Shown: positions 1 through 5,579, counted from the first letter of the stretch. The stretch: DNA of 5,579 nucleotides from Betaproteobacteria bacterium (GCA_022601315.1 JAHZIU010000386.1:1-5579); one strand, 5' to 3'. The notes: a model not told the origin generated them from the letters alone. Program-made: numbers and translations.

Positions 1-1
1 A

Positions 2-343
2 TTGCAGCAACAATTCGCTCAGTACGGTGAATTGGTTTCAGGACATTATATGGATTTCTCTGGTGAAAGTTTTGACATTATCATCAACGCAACATCCGCC
101 AGCTTGCACGATAAACTACCCGAATTGCCTCTAAGTATCTTCGCAAAGGATTCATTGGCCTATGACATGATGTATGCGCATGAGCCTACGCGTTTTCTGG
201 CATTCGCCGAACAAAATGGTGCAAGCTATTTGGCTGATGGCATTGGCATGCTGGTCGAACAAGCTGCCGAATCATTCTTTTTGTGGCGTGGTATCAGGCC
301 ACAAACTGAACCCATCATCGCGCAGCTCAAAACACACACCTAA
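2..343 (+). CDS. aroE: Shikimate dehydrogenase, C-terminal part (5' end outside window)
   Basis: This is the last 113 codons of an AroE-type shikimate dehydrogenase, the cytoplasmic enzyme that reduces 3-dehydroshikimate to shikimate with NADPH in the pathway to chorismate and the aromatic amino acids. The frame is open to the left edge, so the true start lies outside; the enzyme is usually about 270 residues, so a little over half is missing. Visible family motifs are the end of the Rossmann domain with INATSASL (fragment residues 27-34), the block SLAYDMMY (51-58), and the C-terminal DGIGMLVEQAAESFFLWRG (79-97), whose QAA glutamine corresponds to the conserved shikimate-contacting Gln of the family. 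The stop is TAA at 341-343, and mtgA begins 34 bases downstream on the same strand, which suggests one transcript. The identification is secure; only the 5' portion is unknown. Confidence 0.95.
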   Translation: MQQQFAQYGELVSGHYMDFSGESFDIIINATSASLHDKLPELPLSIFAKDSLAYDMMYAHEPTRFLAFAEQNGASYLADGIGMLVEQAAESFFLWRGIRPQTEPIIAQLKTHT

Positions 344-377
344 TAATTACTAAGGCACCATTATCATCATCACTGGC

Positions 378-1127
378 TTGCTCGTGAAGCGAAAAACAAA
401 AACCCCAAGAAAATCGCAAAAAGCCAAACAGAGTACAACCCTTAAAAGGTGGCTCTGGCGGATCTTTTTATTAATTTTTTATACTGTATTTCTGTATCAA
501 CTGTGGATTTTCAGTCACGTTCTTTATTGGAAACGTCACAATCCCGAAAACAGCGCTTTTATGCAAAGTCAACTGGAAAGTATACAAGAAAATGATCCCA
601 GCGCAGTACTGCAGCAGACATGGGTATCTTATAACCAAATCTCGTATGAAATGAAACGCGCTATTATTGTCGCCGAGGACAGCAAATTCGTACGGCACAA
701 TGGATTTGATTACGATGCATTACAGAACGCTTTTAAAAAAAATATCAAACAAGGAAAAATCACCGCAGGTGGCTCCACCATCAGCCAGCAATTAGCCAAG
801 AATTTATTCCTTTCAAGTAAACAGACAATGGGACGAAAACTTCAGGAAGCCATCATCACTGTTATGATGGAAAATGTTATGTCGAAACGGCGTATTTTAG
901 AAATCTATTTGAATATTATTGAATGGGGGAATGGCGTTTTTGGGGTAGAAGCAGCTGCACAACACTATTTTAGCCAATCCGCCTCAACATTGACGAAAGA
1001 ACAAGCCACTTATCTGGCCGCAATGGTCACCAATCCTCGATATTATGATAACAATCGTCAGTCACAACATTTGTTGAATAAGAAAGAAATTTTTCTCGGG
1101 CGACTTCATTCCGCTAATATTCCATAG
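378..1127 (+). CDS. mtgA: Monofunctional peptidoglycan glycosyltransferase MtgA (GT51)
   Basis: MtgA polymerises lipid II into glycan strands at the periplasmic face of the inner membrane and lacks the transpeptidase domain of class A penicillin-binding proteins. The 249-residue product matches the usual length (about 240). A basic N-terminal tail (residues 1-28) precedes one membrane anchor at about 28-48. The GT51 motifs follow in order: EDSKFVRHNGFD (100-111, catalytic Glu100), GGSTISQQLAKNLF (131-144), RKLQE (153-157, second essential Glu157), KRRILEIYLN (170-179) and the GVFGVEAAAQHYF region (186-198). No penicillin-binding domain follows. The start is uncertain. TTG at 378 is used here, GTG at 384 is equally possible, and the frame is open back to 354, where AAGG (352-355) sits 4 bases before an ATT at 360. 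None of these has a good Shine-Dalgarno site at normal spacing, so translation may depend on aroE upstream. Confidence 0.95.
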   Translation: MLVKRKTKTPRKSQKAKQSTTLKRWLWRIFLLIFYTVFLYQLWIFSHVLYWKRHNPENSAFMQSQLESIQENDPSAVLQQTWVSYNQISYEMKRAIIVAEDSKFVRHNGFDYDALQNAFKKNIKQGKITAGGSTISQQLAKNLFLSSKQTMGRKLQEAIITVMMENVMSKRRILEIYLNIIEWGNGVFGVEAAAQHYFSQSASTLTKEQATYLAAMVTNPRYYDNNRQSQHLLNKKEIFLGRLHSANIP

Positions 1128-1194
1128 TTTCAAGTTCAATTCCAGACGGCTGTTTGAGAAATTCAGGCGTTTACAGGCGGTTTTCCAGCAAAAT

Positions 1195-1216
1195 AGGCCA
1201 TTCTCATAGATGGCCT
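1195..1216. other. Perfect 7-bp hairpin downstream of mtgA
   Basis: AGGCCAT (1195-1201) and ATGGCCT (1210-1216) form a perfect 7-bp stem around an 8-base loop, 67 bases after the mtgA stop. On the plus strand it is followed by T and then seven A residues, which is the wrong tail for an intrinsic terminator. On the minus strand the base run after it is ATTTTG, which is only a weak tail. It may be a poor terminator, an RNA stability element or part of the mgtE leader. The stem is seen directly; its role is unknown. Confidence 0.35.
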
Positions 1217-1227
1217 TAAAAAAATAC

Positions 1228-1244
1228 TCGACGGCTACCGACGA
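1228..1244. other. Short GC-rich hairpin in the mtgA-mgtE spacer
   Basis: TCGACGG (1228-1234) and CCGACGA (1238-1244) pair around a CTA loop with one central A-A mismatch, giving two 3-bp GC-rich half stems. It is followed by ATTTATAG rather than a T-run. It lies close to the hairpins at 1195-1216 and 1271-1288, so the spacer could fold as three consecutive stems. The role is unknown and chance is possible. Confidence 0.2.
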
Positions 1245-1270
1245 ATTTATAGATTAACCAGTCGTAGTTT

Positions 1271-1298
1271 GTGCTATTAATACAGCACTAAATTTTTT
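1271..1298 (+). terminator. Weak candidate intrinsic terminator between mtgA and mgtE
   Basis: GTGCT (1271-1275) pairs with AGCAC (1284-1288) around an 8-base AT-rich loop, and a run of six T residues (1293-1298) follows after four bases. This is the only plus-strand stem plus T-run in the 240-base spacer, so it is the best candidate for ending the aroE-mtgA transcript. The 5-bp stem is short and the T-run is offset by TAAA, so efficiency would be low. If mgtE transcription starts upstream of it, it could act as an attenuator instead. Confidence 0.25.
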
Positions 1299-1353
1299 AA
1301 GTATGGATGGCAGACACAGGGCAAACAATGCACATGATTCACAACACATCGTT

Positions 1354-1358
1354 GGAAG
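1354..1358 (+). promoter_or_regulatory. Ribosome binding site of mgtE
   Basis: GGAAG lies 9 bases before the ATG at 1368. It supports that start; the frame has a TGA stop at 1335-1337 and offers no other ATG between that stop and 1368. Confidence 0.6.
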
Positions 1359-1367
1359 ACTTTAGCC

Positions 1368-2810
1368 ATGACCGAAGCCAAAAAGAAAGATAAAACTGAA
1401 GGTTTGCAAACACCTCTACAGCAAGTTACTTACTTACTCAGTAAATACAAGCTGGTGGAGGGTTTTGTTCATCTACAGGACAAGGCCGACCAAACGCTTA
1501 AAGACTCTTCGGTGCAGAAACAAAATCTGGCTGAATTGCAGTCTTTACTCGACCAACTCCATCCTGCAGATATTGCACATATTCTGGAAGCGCTACCCCT
1601 GGAAAATCGGTTGTTGATATGGGGTATGGTGAAAGCTGAACATGATGGAGATGTATTGTTGGAAGCATCTGATGCTGTACGCACAACATTGATTACAGAT
1701 ATGGGTAATCAAGAGCTGGTTGCCGCAATCGAACATCTCGACACTGACGAAATTGCAGATCTTGCACCTGATCTGCCAAAAGATGTTATGGATAATGTCT
1801 TCCAGTCATTACCTATAACAGAACGTGAGCAGCTTCGTTCAGCCATGTCTTATCCGGAAGAAGCAGTCGGCGCTTTGATGGATTTTGATGTCATTACCAT
1901 CCGCGAAGATGTTCGTTTGGAAGTTGTGCTGCGTTATTTACGACGACTGGATGAACTGCCCGATCATACCGATCAATTATTCGTTGTGGACAGAAACGAA
2001 AAGTTAAAAGGCGTACTACTGATCAACAGATTGCTGGTCAGCGACCCGGATACGCTCGTTGCCGATGTCATATCAGAAGAAATGATCAGACTTCACCCTG
2101 ATGATGTTGCGCAACAGGCGGCTAATGCATTTGAACGCTACGATCTGGTTTCGGCTTCCGTTGTTGATGCGCATGGCAAACTACTTGGCCGTGTTACTGT
2201 CAATAGCGTCATTGATTTTATTCGTGAAAAAGCAGAAAGTGAAGCACTAAATTTGGCTGGCCTGAAAGAAGAGGAAGATCTTTTTGCGCCCGTATTAAAA
2301 AGCGTTAAAAACCGTTGGGTCTGGTTAGCCATTAATTTGGTTACCGCATTTATTGCTTCCCGTGTTATTGGCGTGTTCGAAGACTCTATCGAAAAATTAG
2401 TGGCACTGGCAGCCCTTATGCCCATCATTGCGGGTATTGGCGGTAATTCAGGCAATCAAACTATCACCATGATTGTACGCGCACTAGCACTTGAGCAAAT
2501 TAACACCCGTAGCGCATGGAAACTCATCGCCAAAGAAATTGGTGTCAGTGCAGTAAACGGTTTAATTTGGGGGACTGTTGTTGGTTTATTTACCTATGCT
2601 ATCTACCAAAGCGCCTCACTGGGTCTGGTCATGACCATGGCCATGATACTGAATTTGCTGCTGGCCGCGTTATTGGGTGTACTCATTCCCCTAACACTGC
2701 GTAAATTTGGGCGCGACCCTGCCCTGGGTTCCAGCGTCATGATTACTGCTGTGACTGACAGTGGCGGTTTTTTTATATTTCTGAGTCTGGCTACAATATT
2801 TCTATTGTAG
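1368..2810 (+). CDS. mgtE: Magnesium transporter MgtE
   Basis: MgtE is a homodimeric Mg2+-selective inner-membrane channel whose cytosolic domains sense Mg2+ and close the pore. The 480-residue product has the full family architecture. A helical MgtE N domain spans about 50-165, with repeated acidic motifs such as LHPADIAHILE (64-74) and DTDEIADLAPDLP (125-137). Two CBS domains span about 166-290, and the second contains HPDDVAQQAANAFERYDL (243-260). A connecting helix leads to five membrane segments from about 314 to 480. The pore signature MPIIAGIGGNSGNQT is at 351-365, and the C-terminal AVTDSGGFFIFLSLA (461-475) carries Asp464, which aligns by motif with the pore Asp that coordinates Mg2+ in the Thermus protein. 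The start ATG has GGAAG at 9 bases. The gene stands alone, with 240 bases before it and 540 after. No M-box riboswitch could be recognised in the leader. No truncation or missing key residue was seen. Confidence 0.96.
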   Translation: MTEAKKKDKTEGLQTPLQQVTYLLSKYKLVEGFVHLQDKADQTLKDSSVQKQNLAELQSLLDQLHPADIAHILEALPLENRLLIWGMVKAEHDGDVLLEASDAVRTTLITDMGNQELVAAIEHLDTDEIADLAPDLPKDVMDNVFQSLPITEREQLRSAMSYPEEAVGALMDFDVITIREDVRLEVVLRYLRRLDELPDHTDQLFVVDRNEKLKGVLLINRLLVSDPDTLVADVISEEMIRLHPDDVAQQAANAFERYDLVSASVVDAHGKLLGRVTVNSVIDFIREKAESEALNLAGLKEEEDLFAPVLKSVKNRWVWLAINLVTAFIASRVIGVFEDSIEKLVALAALMPIIAGIGGNSGNQTITMIVRALALEQINTRSAWKLIAKEIGVSAVNGLIWGTVVGLFTYAIYQSASLGLVMTMAMILNLLLAALLGVLIPLTLRKFGRDPALGSSVMITAVTDSGGFFIFLSLATIFLL

Positions 2811-2872
2811 AAAGCTGCTGAAAATAAATTGAACGTTTATGCTACATGTGTTTCAAAGCCTGAGAAAAGATT

Positions 2873-2909
2873 CTAGTGCTCCGTCAATATAATGAAGACG
2901 GAGCGTTAG
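2873..2909. repeat. Strong hairpin downstream of mgtE, abutting the MITE-like element
   Basis: CTAGTGCTCCGTC (2873-2885) and GACGGAGCGTTAG (2897-2909) pair over 13 positions around an 11-base AT-rich loop. The eight positions next to the loop are perfect Watson-Crick pairs (GCTCCGTC/GACGGAGC), followed by two G-T pairs and three more normal pairs. It lies 62 bases after the mgtE stop. No T-run follows on the plus strand, so it is not a standard mgtE terminator, although it could protect the 3' end of the mRNA. On the minus strand the bases after the stem are AATCTTTTC, a weak terminator-like tail. Its right arm overlaps the start of the element at 2906-3105, so it may belong to that element's end. 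Confidence 0.55.
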
Positions 2910-3105
2910 CCTGAATATTGCACCAGTTGGTGGAATTTAAACGCCGCCTTGTATTGAATTGAGCGTGCTCGCGACCGGAGACGCAGTTATTCTGCGGCGT
3001 AGAGAGTATGTATGTACGTTCTATTCAATACAGGGCAAGTTAAAAACCAGCAGAAATAACGATTACAGGCCAAAATCTAACGTACTGGTGCAATATTCAA
3101 GCTAG
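2906..3105. mobile_element. MITE-like element with nested inverted repeats, no coding capacity
   Basis: The terminal repeats are TAGCCTGAATATTGCACCAG (2907-2926) and CTGGTGCAATATTCAAGCTA (3085-3104), inverted copies matching at 19 of 20 positions. Inside lies a second inverted pair, GCCTTGTATTGAAT (2946-2959) with ATTCAATACAGGGC (3023-3036), 14 positions with one G-T pair, extended outward by a partial match between 2936-2942 and 3039-3045. The centre has smaller stems (GAGC/GCTC at 2961-2970; CGCAG/CTGCG around TTATT at 2982-2996). If the repeats proper begin at 2910 and end at 3101, the flanks are TTAG and CTAG, possibly a decayed 4-base target duplication. A beginning with CC and a 4-base duplication would fit IS1380-like ends, but this is a weak hint. 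There is no transposase or substantial reading frame inside, so it would be non-autonomous or an internal-deletion relic. A folded RNA is the alternative reading. Confidence 0.6.
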
Positions 3106-3350
3106 AGGAGAACATCAAGTATTTCGTATAATAATTGAACCTACTTAAAACTAACTATAATATTTAAAGGGATATATTCAGGTTGGGTTAATAAATTGCA
3201 CTCACCTTCGTTTCTATTCTTTAAGGATTAAAATTTAACGGTAGCAGCTATCATTTAGCGTACTTACAATCAGTCGTATATTAAACAATAGAACGAACGC
3301 TCTTATATCCGTCTATTTACTCAGTAACGAACTCATGGGTAGACTATAAG
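3106..3350. other. AT-rich non-coding stretch before the CPBP gene
   Basis: Apart from the promoter candidate at 3135-3161, nothing clear was found here: no strong inverted repeat, no credible small gene, and no good Shine-Dalgarno site directly before 3351. The base composition changes visibly to A/T-rich just to the right of the repeat element, as in the genes that follow. Confidence 0.4.
3135..3161 (+). promoter_or_regulatory. Candidate sigma70 promoter upstream of the CPBP gene
   Basis: TTGAAC (3135-3140) matches the first four positions of the -35 consensus and TATAAT (3156-3161) is a perfect -10 box, but the spacing is 15 bases, shorter than the preferred 17. It would give an untranslated leader of roughly 180 bases before the ATG at 3351. 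The region is AT-rich, so chance -10 matches are expected and confidence is low. Confidence 0.3.
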
Positions 3351-4202
3351 ATGATAATTAATAGATTTTTTACACGTACATTTCTTAAATCTGAAGCAAC
3401 TTCTTTTCGGCTATTACAAAACAATTTAACCAGTATAGATTACAAAATTATCACAATCTGCGTGATTGTTGCTTTATCTCTAACAGGCACTCATTATTTT
3501 GGCGATTATAGATTTCTAGTTTCTGTACTTCGAGATCTAAACCTACATCAACTTTCTCAACAATTTGATGTGGTTATGAACACTCACCCAAATGCGCAAT
3601 TATTCAAATTGTTGTACTGGGCAAATATTACGATTTTCTTCTTTTTTGTAATTCCTGCCATCTTTATACTGTGTGTTTTTAAAGAAAAACTCACTGACTA
3701 CGGCTTAGGTTTAAGTAAAGGGTTTAATAATTACAGCATTTATATTTGCATGCTAATAATTATGGTGCCGCCAGTATTTTATTTTTCTGGAACTGAAAGC
3801 TTTCTCGCAAGTTATCCCTTTTATAAAGTTACAAAAGGTGAAAGTCTCTACGCTCAATTTTTGGTTTGGGAATTATTTTATTTCATGCAATTTTTCGCAC
3901 TTGAGTTTTTTTTCCGTGGATTTATCTTACATGGTACAAAAAATCGATTTGGATTTTATGCCATTTTTGTGATGATGATTCCTTATTGCATGATCCATTT
4001 TGGGAAACCCATCGTAGAAACAGTTGCGGCAATCATTGCCGGCATTATATTGGGCATCCTAAGTTTAAAGAGCAAAAGTATATGGTTAGGTGTTGCATTA
4101 CATTGCAGCGTTGCATTAATGATGGACCTAAGCGTACTGTACCGCAAGGGAATTCTATTTGATCAACCGGACGATTTAAGTAGCGCTGGTATAGTGTCCT
4201 AG
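3351..4202 (+). CDS. CPBP family (CAAX protease/Abi-like) intramembrane protein
   Basis: This is a 283-residue integral membrane protein of the CPBP/Abi superfamily (Rce1-like glutamate-dependent intramembrane proteases; some members protect bacteriocin producers, most have no known substrate). Hydrophobic segments lie at about 33-46, 88-110, 126-146, 166-187, 201-213, 221-239 and 243-262. The family core is in the C-terminal half. Motif 1 is LEFFFRGFI (184-192) with Glu185 and Arg189. Motif 2 is MIHFGKPIVE (214-223) with His216 and Glu223. Motif 3 is the His251 region, ALHCSVALMMD (249-259). The first Glu of the classical EExxxR motif is Leu184 here, a variant seen in this branch of the family. 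The start ATG has no strong Shine-Dalgarno site; GGG at 3337-3339 is weak. The stop lies 8 bases from the convergent desaturase stop. The gene is clearly more A/T-rich than mgtE. The fold assignment is good; the substrate and role are unknown. Confidence 0.82.
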   Translation: MIINRFFTRTFLKSEATSFRLLQNNLTSIDYKIITICVIVALSLTGTHYFGDYRFLVSVLRDLNLHQLSQQFDVVMNTHPNAQLFKLLYWANITIFFFFVIPAIFILCVFKEKLTDYGLGLSKGFNNYSIYICMLIIMVPPVFYFSGTESFLASYPFYKVTKGESLYAQFLVWELFYFMQFFALEFFFRGFILHGTKNRFGFYAIFVMMIPYCMIHFGKPIVETVAAIIAGIILGILSLKSKSIWLGVALHCSVALMMDLSVLYRKGILFDQPDDLSSAGIVS

Positions 4203-4210
4203 TGCGCTCA

Positions 4211-5266
4211 TTATTTGCACTCCGATTTTACAATTACGGCCTCTGTCAAGTTTTTTGGCCATAAAGATCTATGTTCGTAGCAATCAATAAACCATCCTTT
4301 CAATAATTCAATATAGGAATGACGGGAAATGACTCCATTTTTTTGTAAGATAGGATCAATCAGTTCTATAGCACGACTGATACGATAGAAGGGTATTGCC
4401 GGAAAAAGGTGGTGAATTAAATGACAGTCCCCTGAATCCCACAAAAAAATTGGCCGCGTGATAAATCCGGTCCGATAGTAAGTGCTATTATGCCAAGGGT
4501 TATCCGGGTTAACTTCGCCATGTTCAATGATAATTCTCAATGAATTCCAAATAGGCACCATAATAATAGCGGGAAGTACGTAACCTACCAAGAAAAGTTT
4601 TGGTATGAGAAAACAACCAATCCCGACACCTATGAAGAAAATAGCTCGAATAACCGATTCAATATTAGATCTTCTTCGAAGCACTTTGTTCGATACTCTC
4701 ACTTCAAAATACCTCGGTCTTTTTTCTCTCGCCCATAAACCGTTAGTGGCTAATTTGAAACCAATAAAAGTACAGAAAAATAAACGCTTGAGAGAAGTAT
4801 CTAGGTCTTGCTTATACACTTCCGTATCTTTGCGGGTCCCTATATGCATATGATGTGCTAAATGGGTTTGAGCATAACCACTCGAGCTGAGCCCAAGAGG
4901 TGTTGTTAAAAAAATACTGCCAATCCAAGATCCTGTGCTCCCAAATGGCCGCCTATGTACAAACAAATCATGATTAATAAGGCCCATAAGTGTAAGAAAG
5001 AGTCCTTCTAAAATCATAAGAAAAACAGTGTGTACTCCAATAGGAAAGTAATAGATTCCAACAATACAGCCAATAAACCCAGAGATTACAAGGATAATTG
5101 CAAGACAATCTAAAAAAAGATTCTGAGAGTGCAAAAACTTCAGGTTTTCATGTCCAATAAAGCTTATTATTTCCTTTTGAATAAATCTCAAATGACTTTT
5201 ATCTCTAAAATACTTCGAGTAAGCTTCTCCAGAAAATTCTTTTTGATGACTGTCGTTTGTCTGCAT
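4211..5266 (-). CDS. Membrane-bound fatty acid desaturase
   Basis: This 351-residue protein belongs to the membrane fatty acid desaturase/hydroxylase superfamily, di-iron enzymes that insert a double bond or hydroxyl using O2 at the cytoplasmic face of the inner membrane. The histidine boxes are in the right order and spacing: HDLFVH (99-104), HLAHH (135-139) followed by the DTE of residues 147-149, and HLIHHLFPAIPFYR (282-295). His249 in IIEHGEVNPDNPWH (246-259) is a probable extra ligand. Hydrophobic segments lie at about 52-75, 79-97, 205-222 and 225-241. The ATG at 5264-5266 is supported by a strong AAGGGGG Shine-Dalgarno site 7 bases upstream. An outer-membrane barrel gene ends 84 bases upstream on the same strand, so co-transcription is plausible. 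The convergent CPBP gene ends 8 bases away. The substrate is not determinable; a lipid, a carotenoid or an acyl chain of a natural product are all possible. Confidence 0.9.
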   Translation of the reverse strand: MQTNDSHQKEFSGEAYSKYFRDKSHLRFIQKEIISFIGHENLKFLHSQNLFLDCLAIILVISGFIGCIVGIYYFPIGVHTVFLMILEGLFLTLMGLINHDLFVHRRPFGSTGSWIGSIFLTTPLGLSSSGYAQTHLAHHMHIGTRKDTEVYKQDLDTSLKRLFFCTFIGFKLATNGLWAREKRPRYFEVRVSNKVLRRRSNIESVIRAIFFIGVGIGCFLIPKLFLVGYVLPAIIMVPIWNSLRIIIEHGEVNPDNPWHNSTYYRTGFITRPIFLWDSGDCHLIHHLFPAIPFYRISRAIELIDPILQKNGVISRHSYIELLKGWFIDCYEHRSLWPKNLTEAVIVKSECK

Positions 5267-5350
5267 TTTTGTTCCCCCTTTTCATCTTCAATTTCATCAA
5301 GCCTACTCAGATTAACTATGAATTGACATATAATGGAATCACAACTTTGA
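5267..5350. other. Short spacer between barrel gene and desaturase
   Basis: This 84-base AT-rich spacer contains the desaturase ribosome binding site. No minus-strand terminator hairpin or well-spaced promoter was recognised, which is compatible with read-through from the barrel gene into the desaturase gene. Confidence 0.4.
5274..5280 (-). promoter_or_regulatory. Strong ribosome binding site of the desaturase gene
   Basis: Read on the minus strand, AAGGGGG lies 7 bases before the ATG at 5266. It fixes the desaturase start and argues against a longer minus-strand frame running through this region (5188-5493) being the translated one. Confidence 0.75.
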
Positions 5351-5578
5351 CTAAAAACGATAAGAAGCCTGAACAGCGAAAAGATGCCAATACCGGCTTG
5401 TATCAGTAGGATCTGGATTATCCAAAGTCGAAAGCCAAGCCGTACCATTAACATAATGATATTCAGCGCGCAGCATGAAAGACGGCGTAACATTCCAACG
5501 TAAACCAGCTGTTAGATCTTTGGCAAACCGAGTATGTGCCGGTTGCCTAGAGGTTGCAGCAAATTCACTTCCATCTCG
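5351..5578 (-). CDS. Outer-membrane beta-barrel (porin-like) protein, C-terminal part
   Basis: A minus-strand frame is open from the right edge to a TAG at 5351-5353 and encodes 75 residues with no start in the window. The fragment alternates polar and hydrophobic or aromatic residues, as outer-membrane strands do: LTAGLRWNVTPSFMLRAEYH (residues 22-41), a turn rich in Asp, Pro and Thr (52-60), then RYWHLFAVQASYRF (62-75). The last residue is phenylalanine with aromatics at alternating positions, the C-terminal signature recognised by the BAM assembly machinery. This indicates the final two or three strands of a barrel in a Gram-negative outer membrane. The specific family (porin, exporter or receptor) cannot be told from this piece. 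It precedes the desaturase by 84 bases on the same strand, without an obvious terminator between them, so they may be one operon. Confidence 0.75.
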   Translation of the reverse strand, partial: RDGSEFAATSRQPAHTRFAKDLTAGLRWNVTPSFMLRAEYHYVNGTAWLSTLDNPDPTDTSRYWHLFAVQASYRF

Positions 5579-5579
5579 G

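Noticed and set aside
1164..1183. Tandem near-repeat CAGGCGTTT / CAGGCGGTTT
   Set aside because: There are only two short imperfect copies with no array structure; this is not enough for a repeat element or binding-site claim.
1128..1367. M-box (ykoK-type) Mg2+ riboswitch before mgtE
   Set aside because: The leader has small independent hairpins, but I could not recognise the conserved M-box core or its helix arrangement; a covariance-model search would be needed to claim it.
2138..2455. Minus-strand 105-codon open frame inside mgtE
   Set aside because: It lies wholly within the CBS and pore-coding part of a complete, well-conserved mgtE, so it is a shadow frame.
2811..3350. CRISPR array or tRNA in the long spacer
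   Set aside because: The repeats here are inverted and occur in single pairs, not direct repeats with spacers, and no cloverleaf could be drawn.
4605..4853. Plus-strand 82-codon open frame opposite the desaturase
   Set aside because: It is antisense to conserved desaturase sequence, has no recognisable motif, and starts without a ribosome binding site.
5323..5334. Perfect TTGACA followed directly by TATAAT on the plus strand
   Set aside because: The two boxes touch with no spacer, so they cannot serve as the -35 and -10 of one promoter, and no plus-strand gene follows.
5188..5493. Minus-strand 101-codon open frame with a hydrophobic start
   Set aside because: It overlaps both the barrel protein fragment (which has clear outer-membrane features) and the start of the desaturase with its strong ribosome binding site; it shows no family motif of its own.

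Overview
The window reads as a chromosomal segment of a Gram-negative proteobacterium of moderate to low GC. A betaproteobacterium is the best guess: a shikimate dehydrogenase gene is followed closely by a monofunctional peptidoglycan glycosyltransferase gene (aroE then mtgA), an order I associate with that class, and the right edge carries the end of an outer-membrane beta-barrel gene. An ammonia-oxidiser-like (Nitrosomonas-type) genome would fit, but this is an impression and no marker here proves it.

Layout. Bases 2-1127 hold a housekeeping block on the plus strand: the 3' part of aroE, then mtgA 34 bases later, probably co-transcribed. A 240-base spacer with several small inverted repeats leads to mgtE (1368-2810), a complete magnesium channel/transporter with its own Shine-Dalgarno site. 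Bases 2811-3350 are non-coding. They contain a strong hairpin (2873-2909) running into a roughly 200-base element with nested inverted repeats (2906-3105) and no coding capacity, best read as a MITE-like remnant of a transposable element or, less likely, a structured RNA.

To the right of that element the sequence becomes visibly more A/T-rich and the content becomes accessory. A CPBP-family (CAAX protease/bacteriocin-processing-like) membrane protein (3351-4202, plus) converges, across only 8 bases, on a membrane fatty acid desaturase (4211-5266, minus). Upstream of the desaturase on the same strand, the last 75 codons of an outer-membrane beta-barrel protein enter from the right edge (stop at 5351). 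This reading frame has no start inside the window and is easy to miss.

How the genes relate. AroE (aromatic precursor synthesis) and MtgA (glycan strand polymerisation) are neighbours by genome order rather than by pathway. MgtE stands alone. The barrel protein and desaturase are collinear and could be one transcript dealing with the envelope; the CPBP protein is another integral membrane protein, but no functional link to the desaturase can be shown from sequence alone. No tRNA, rRNA, CRISPR array, phage gene or intact transposase was seen. I did not find a convincing new defence or biosynthetic system; the nested-repeat element and the AT-rich membrane gene group to its right are the parts most worth a second look.
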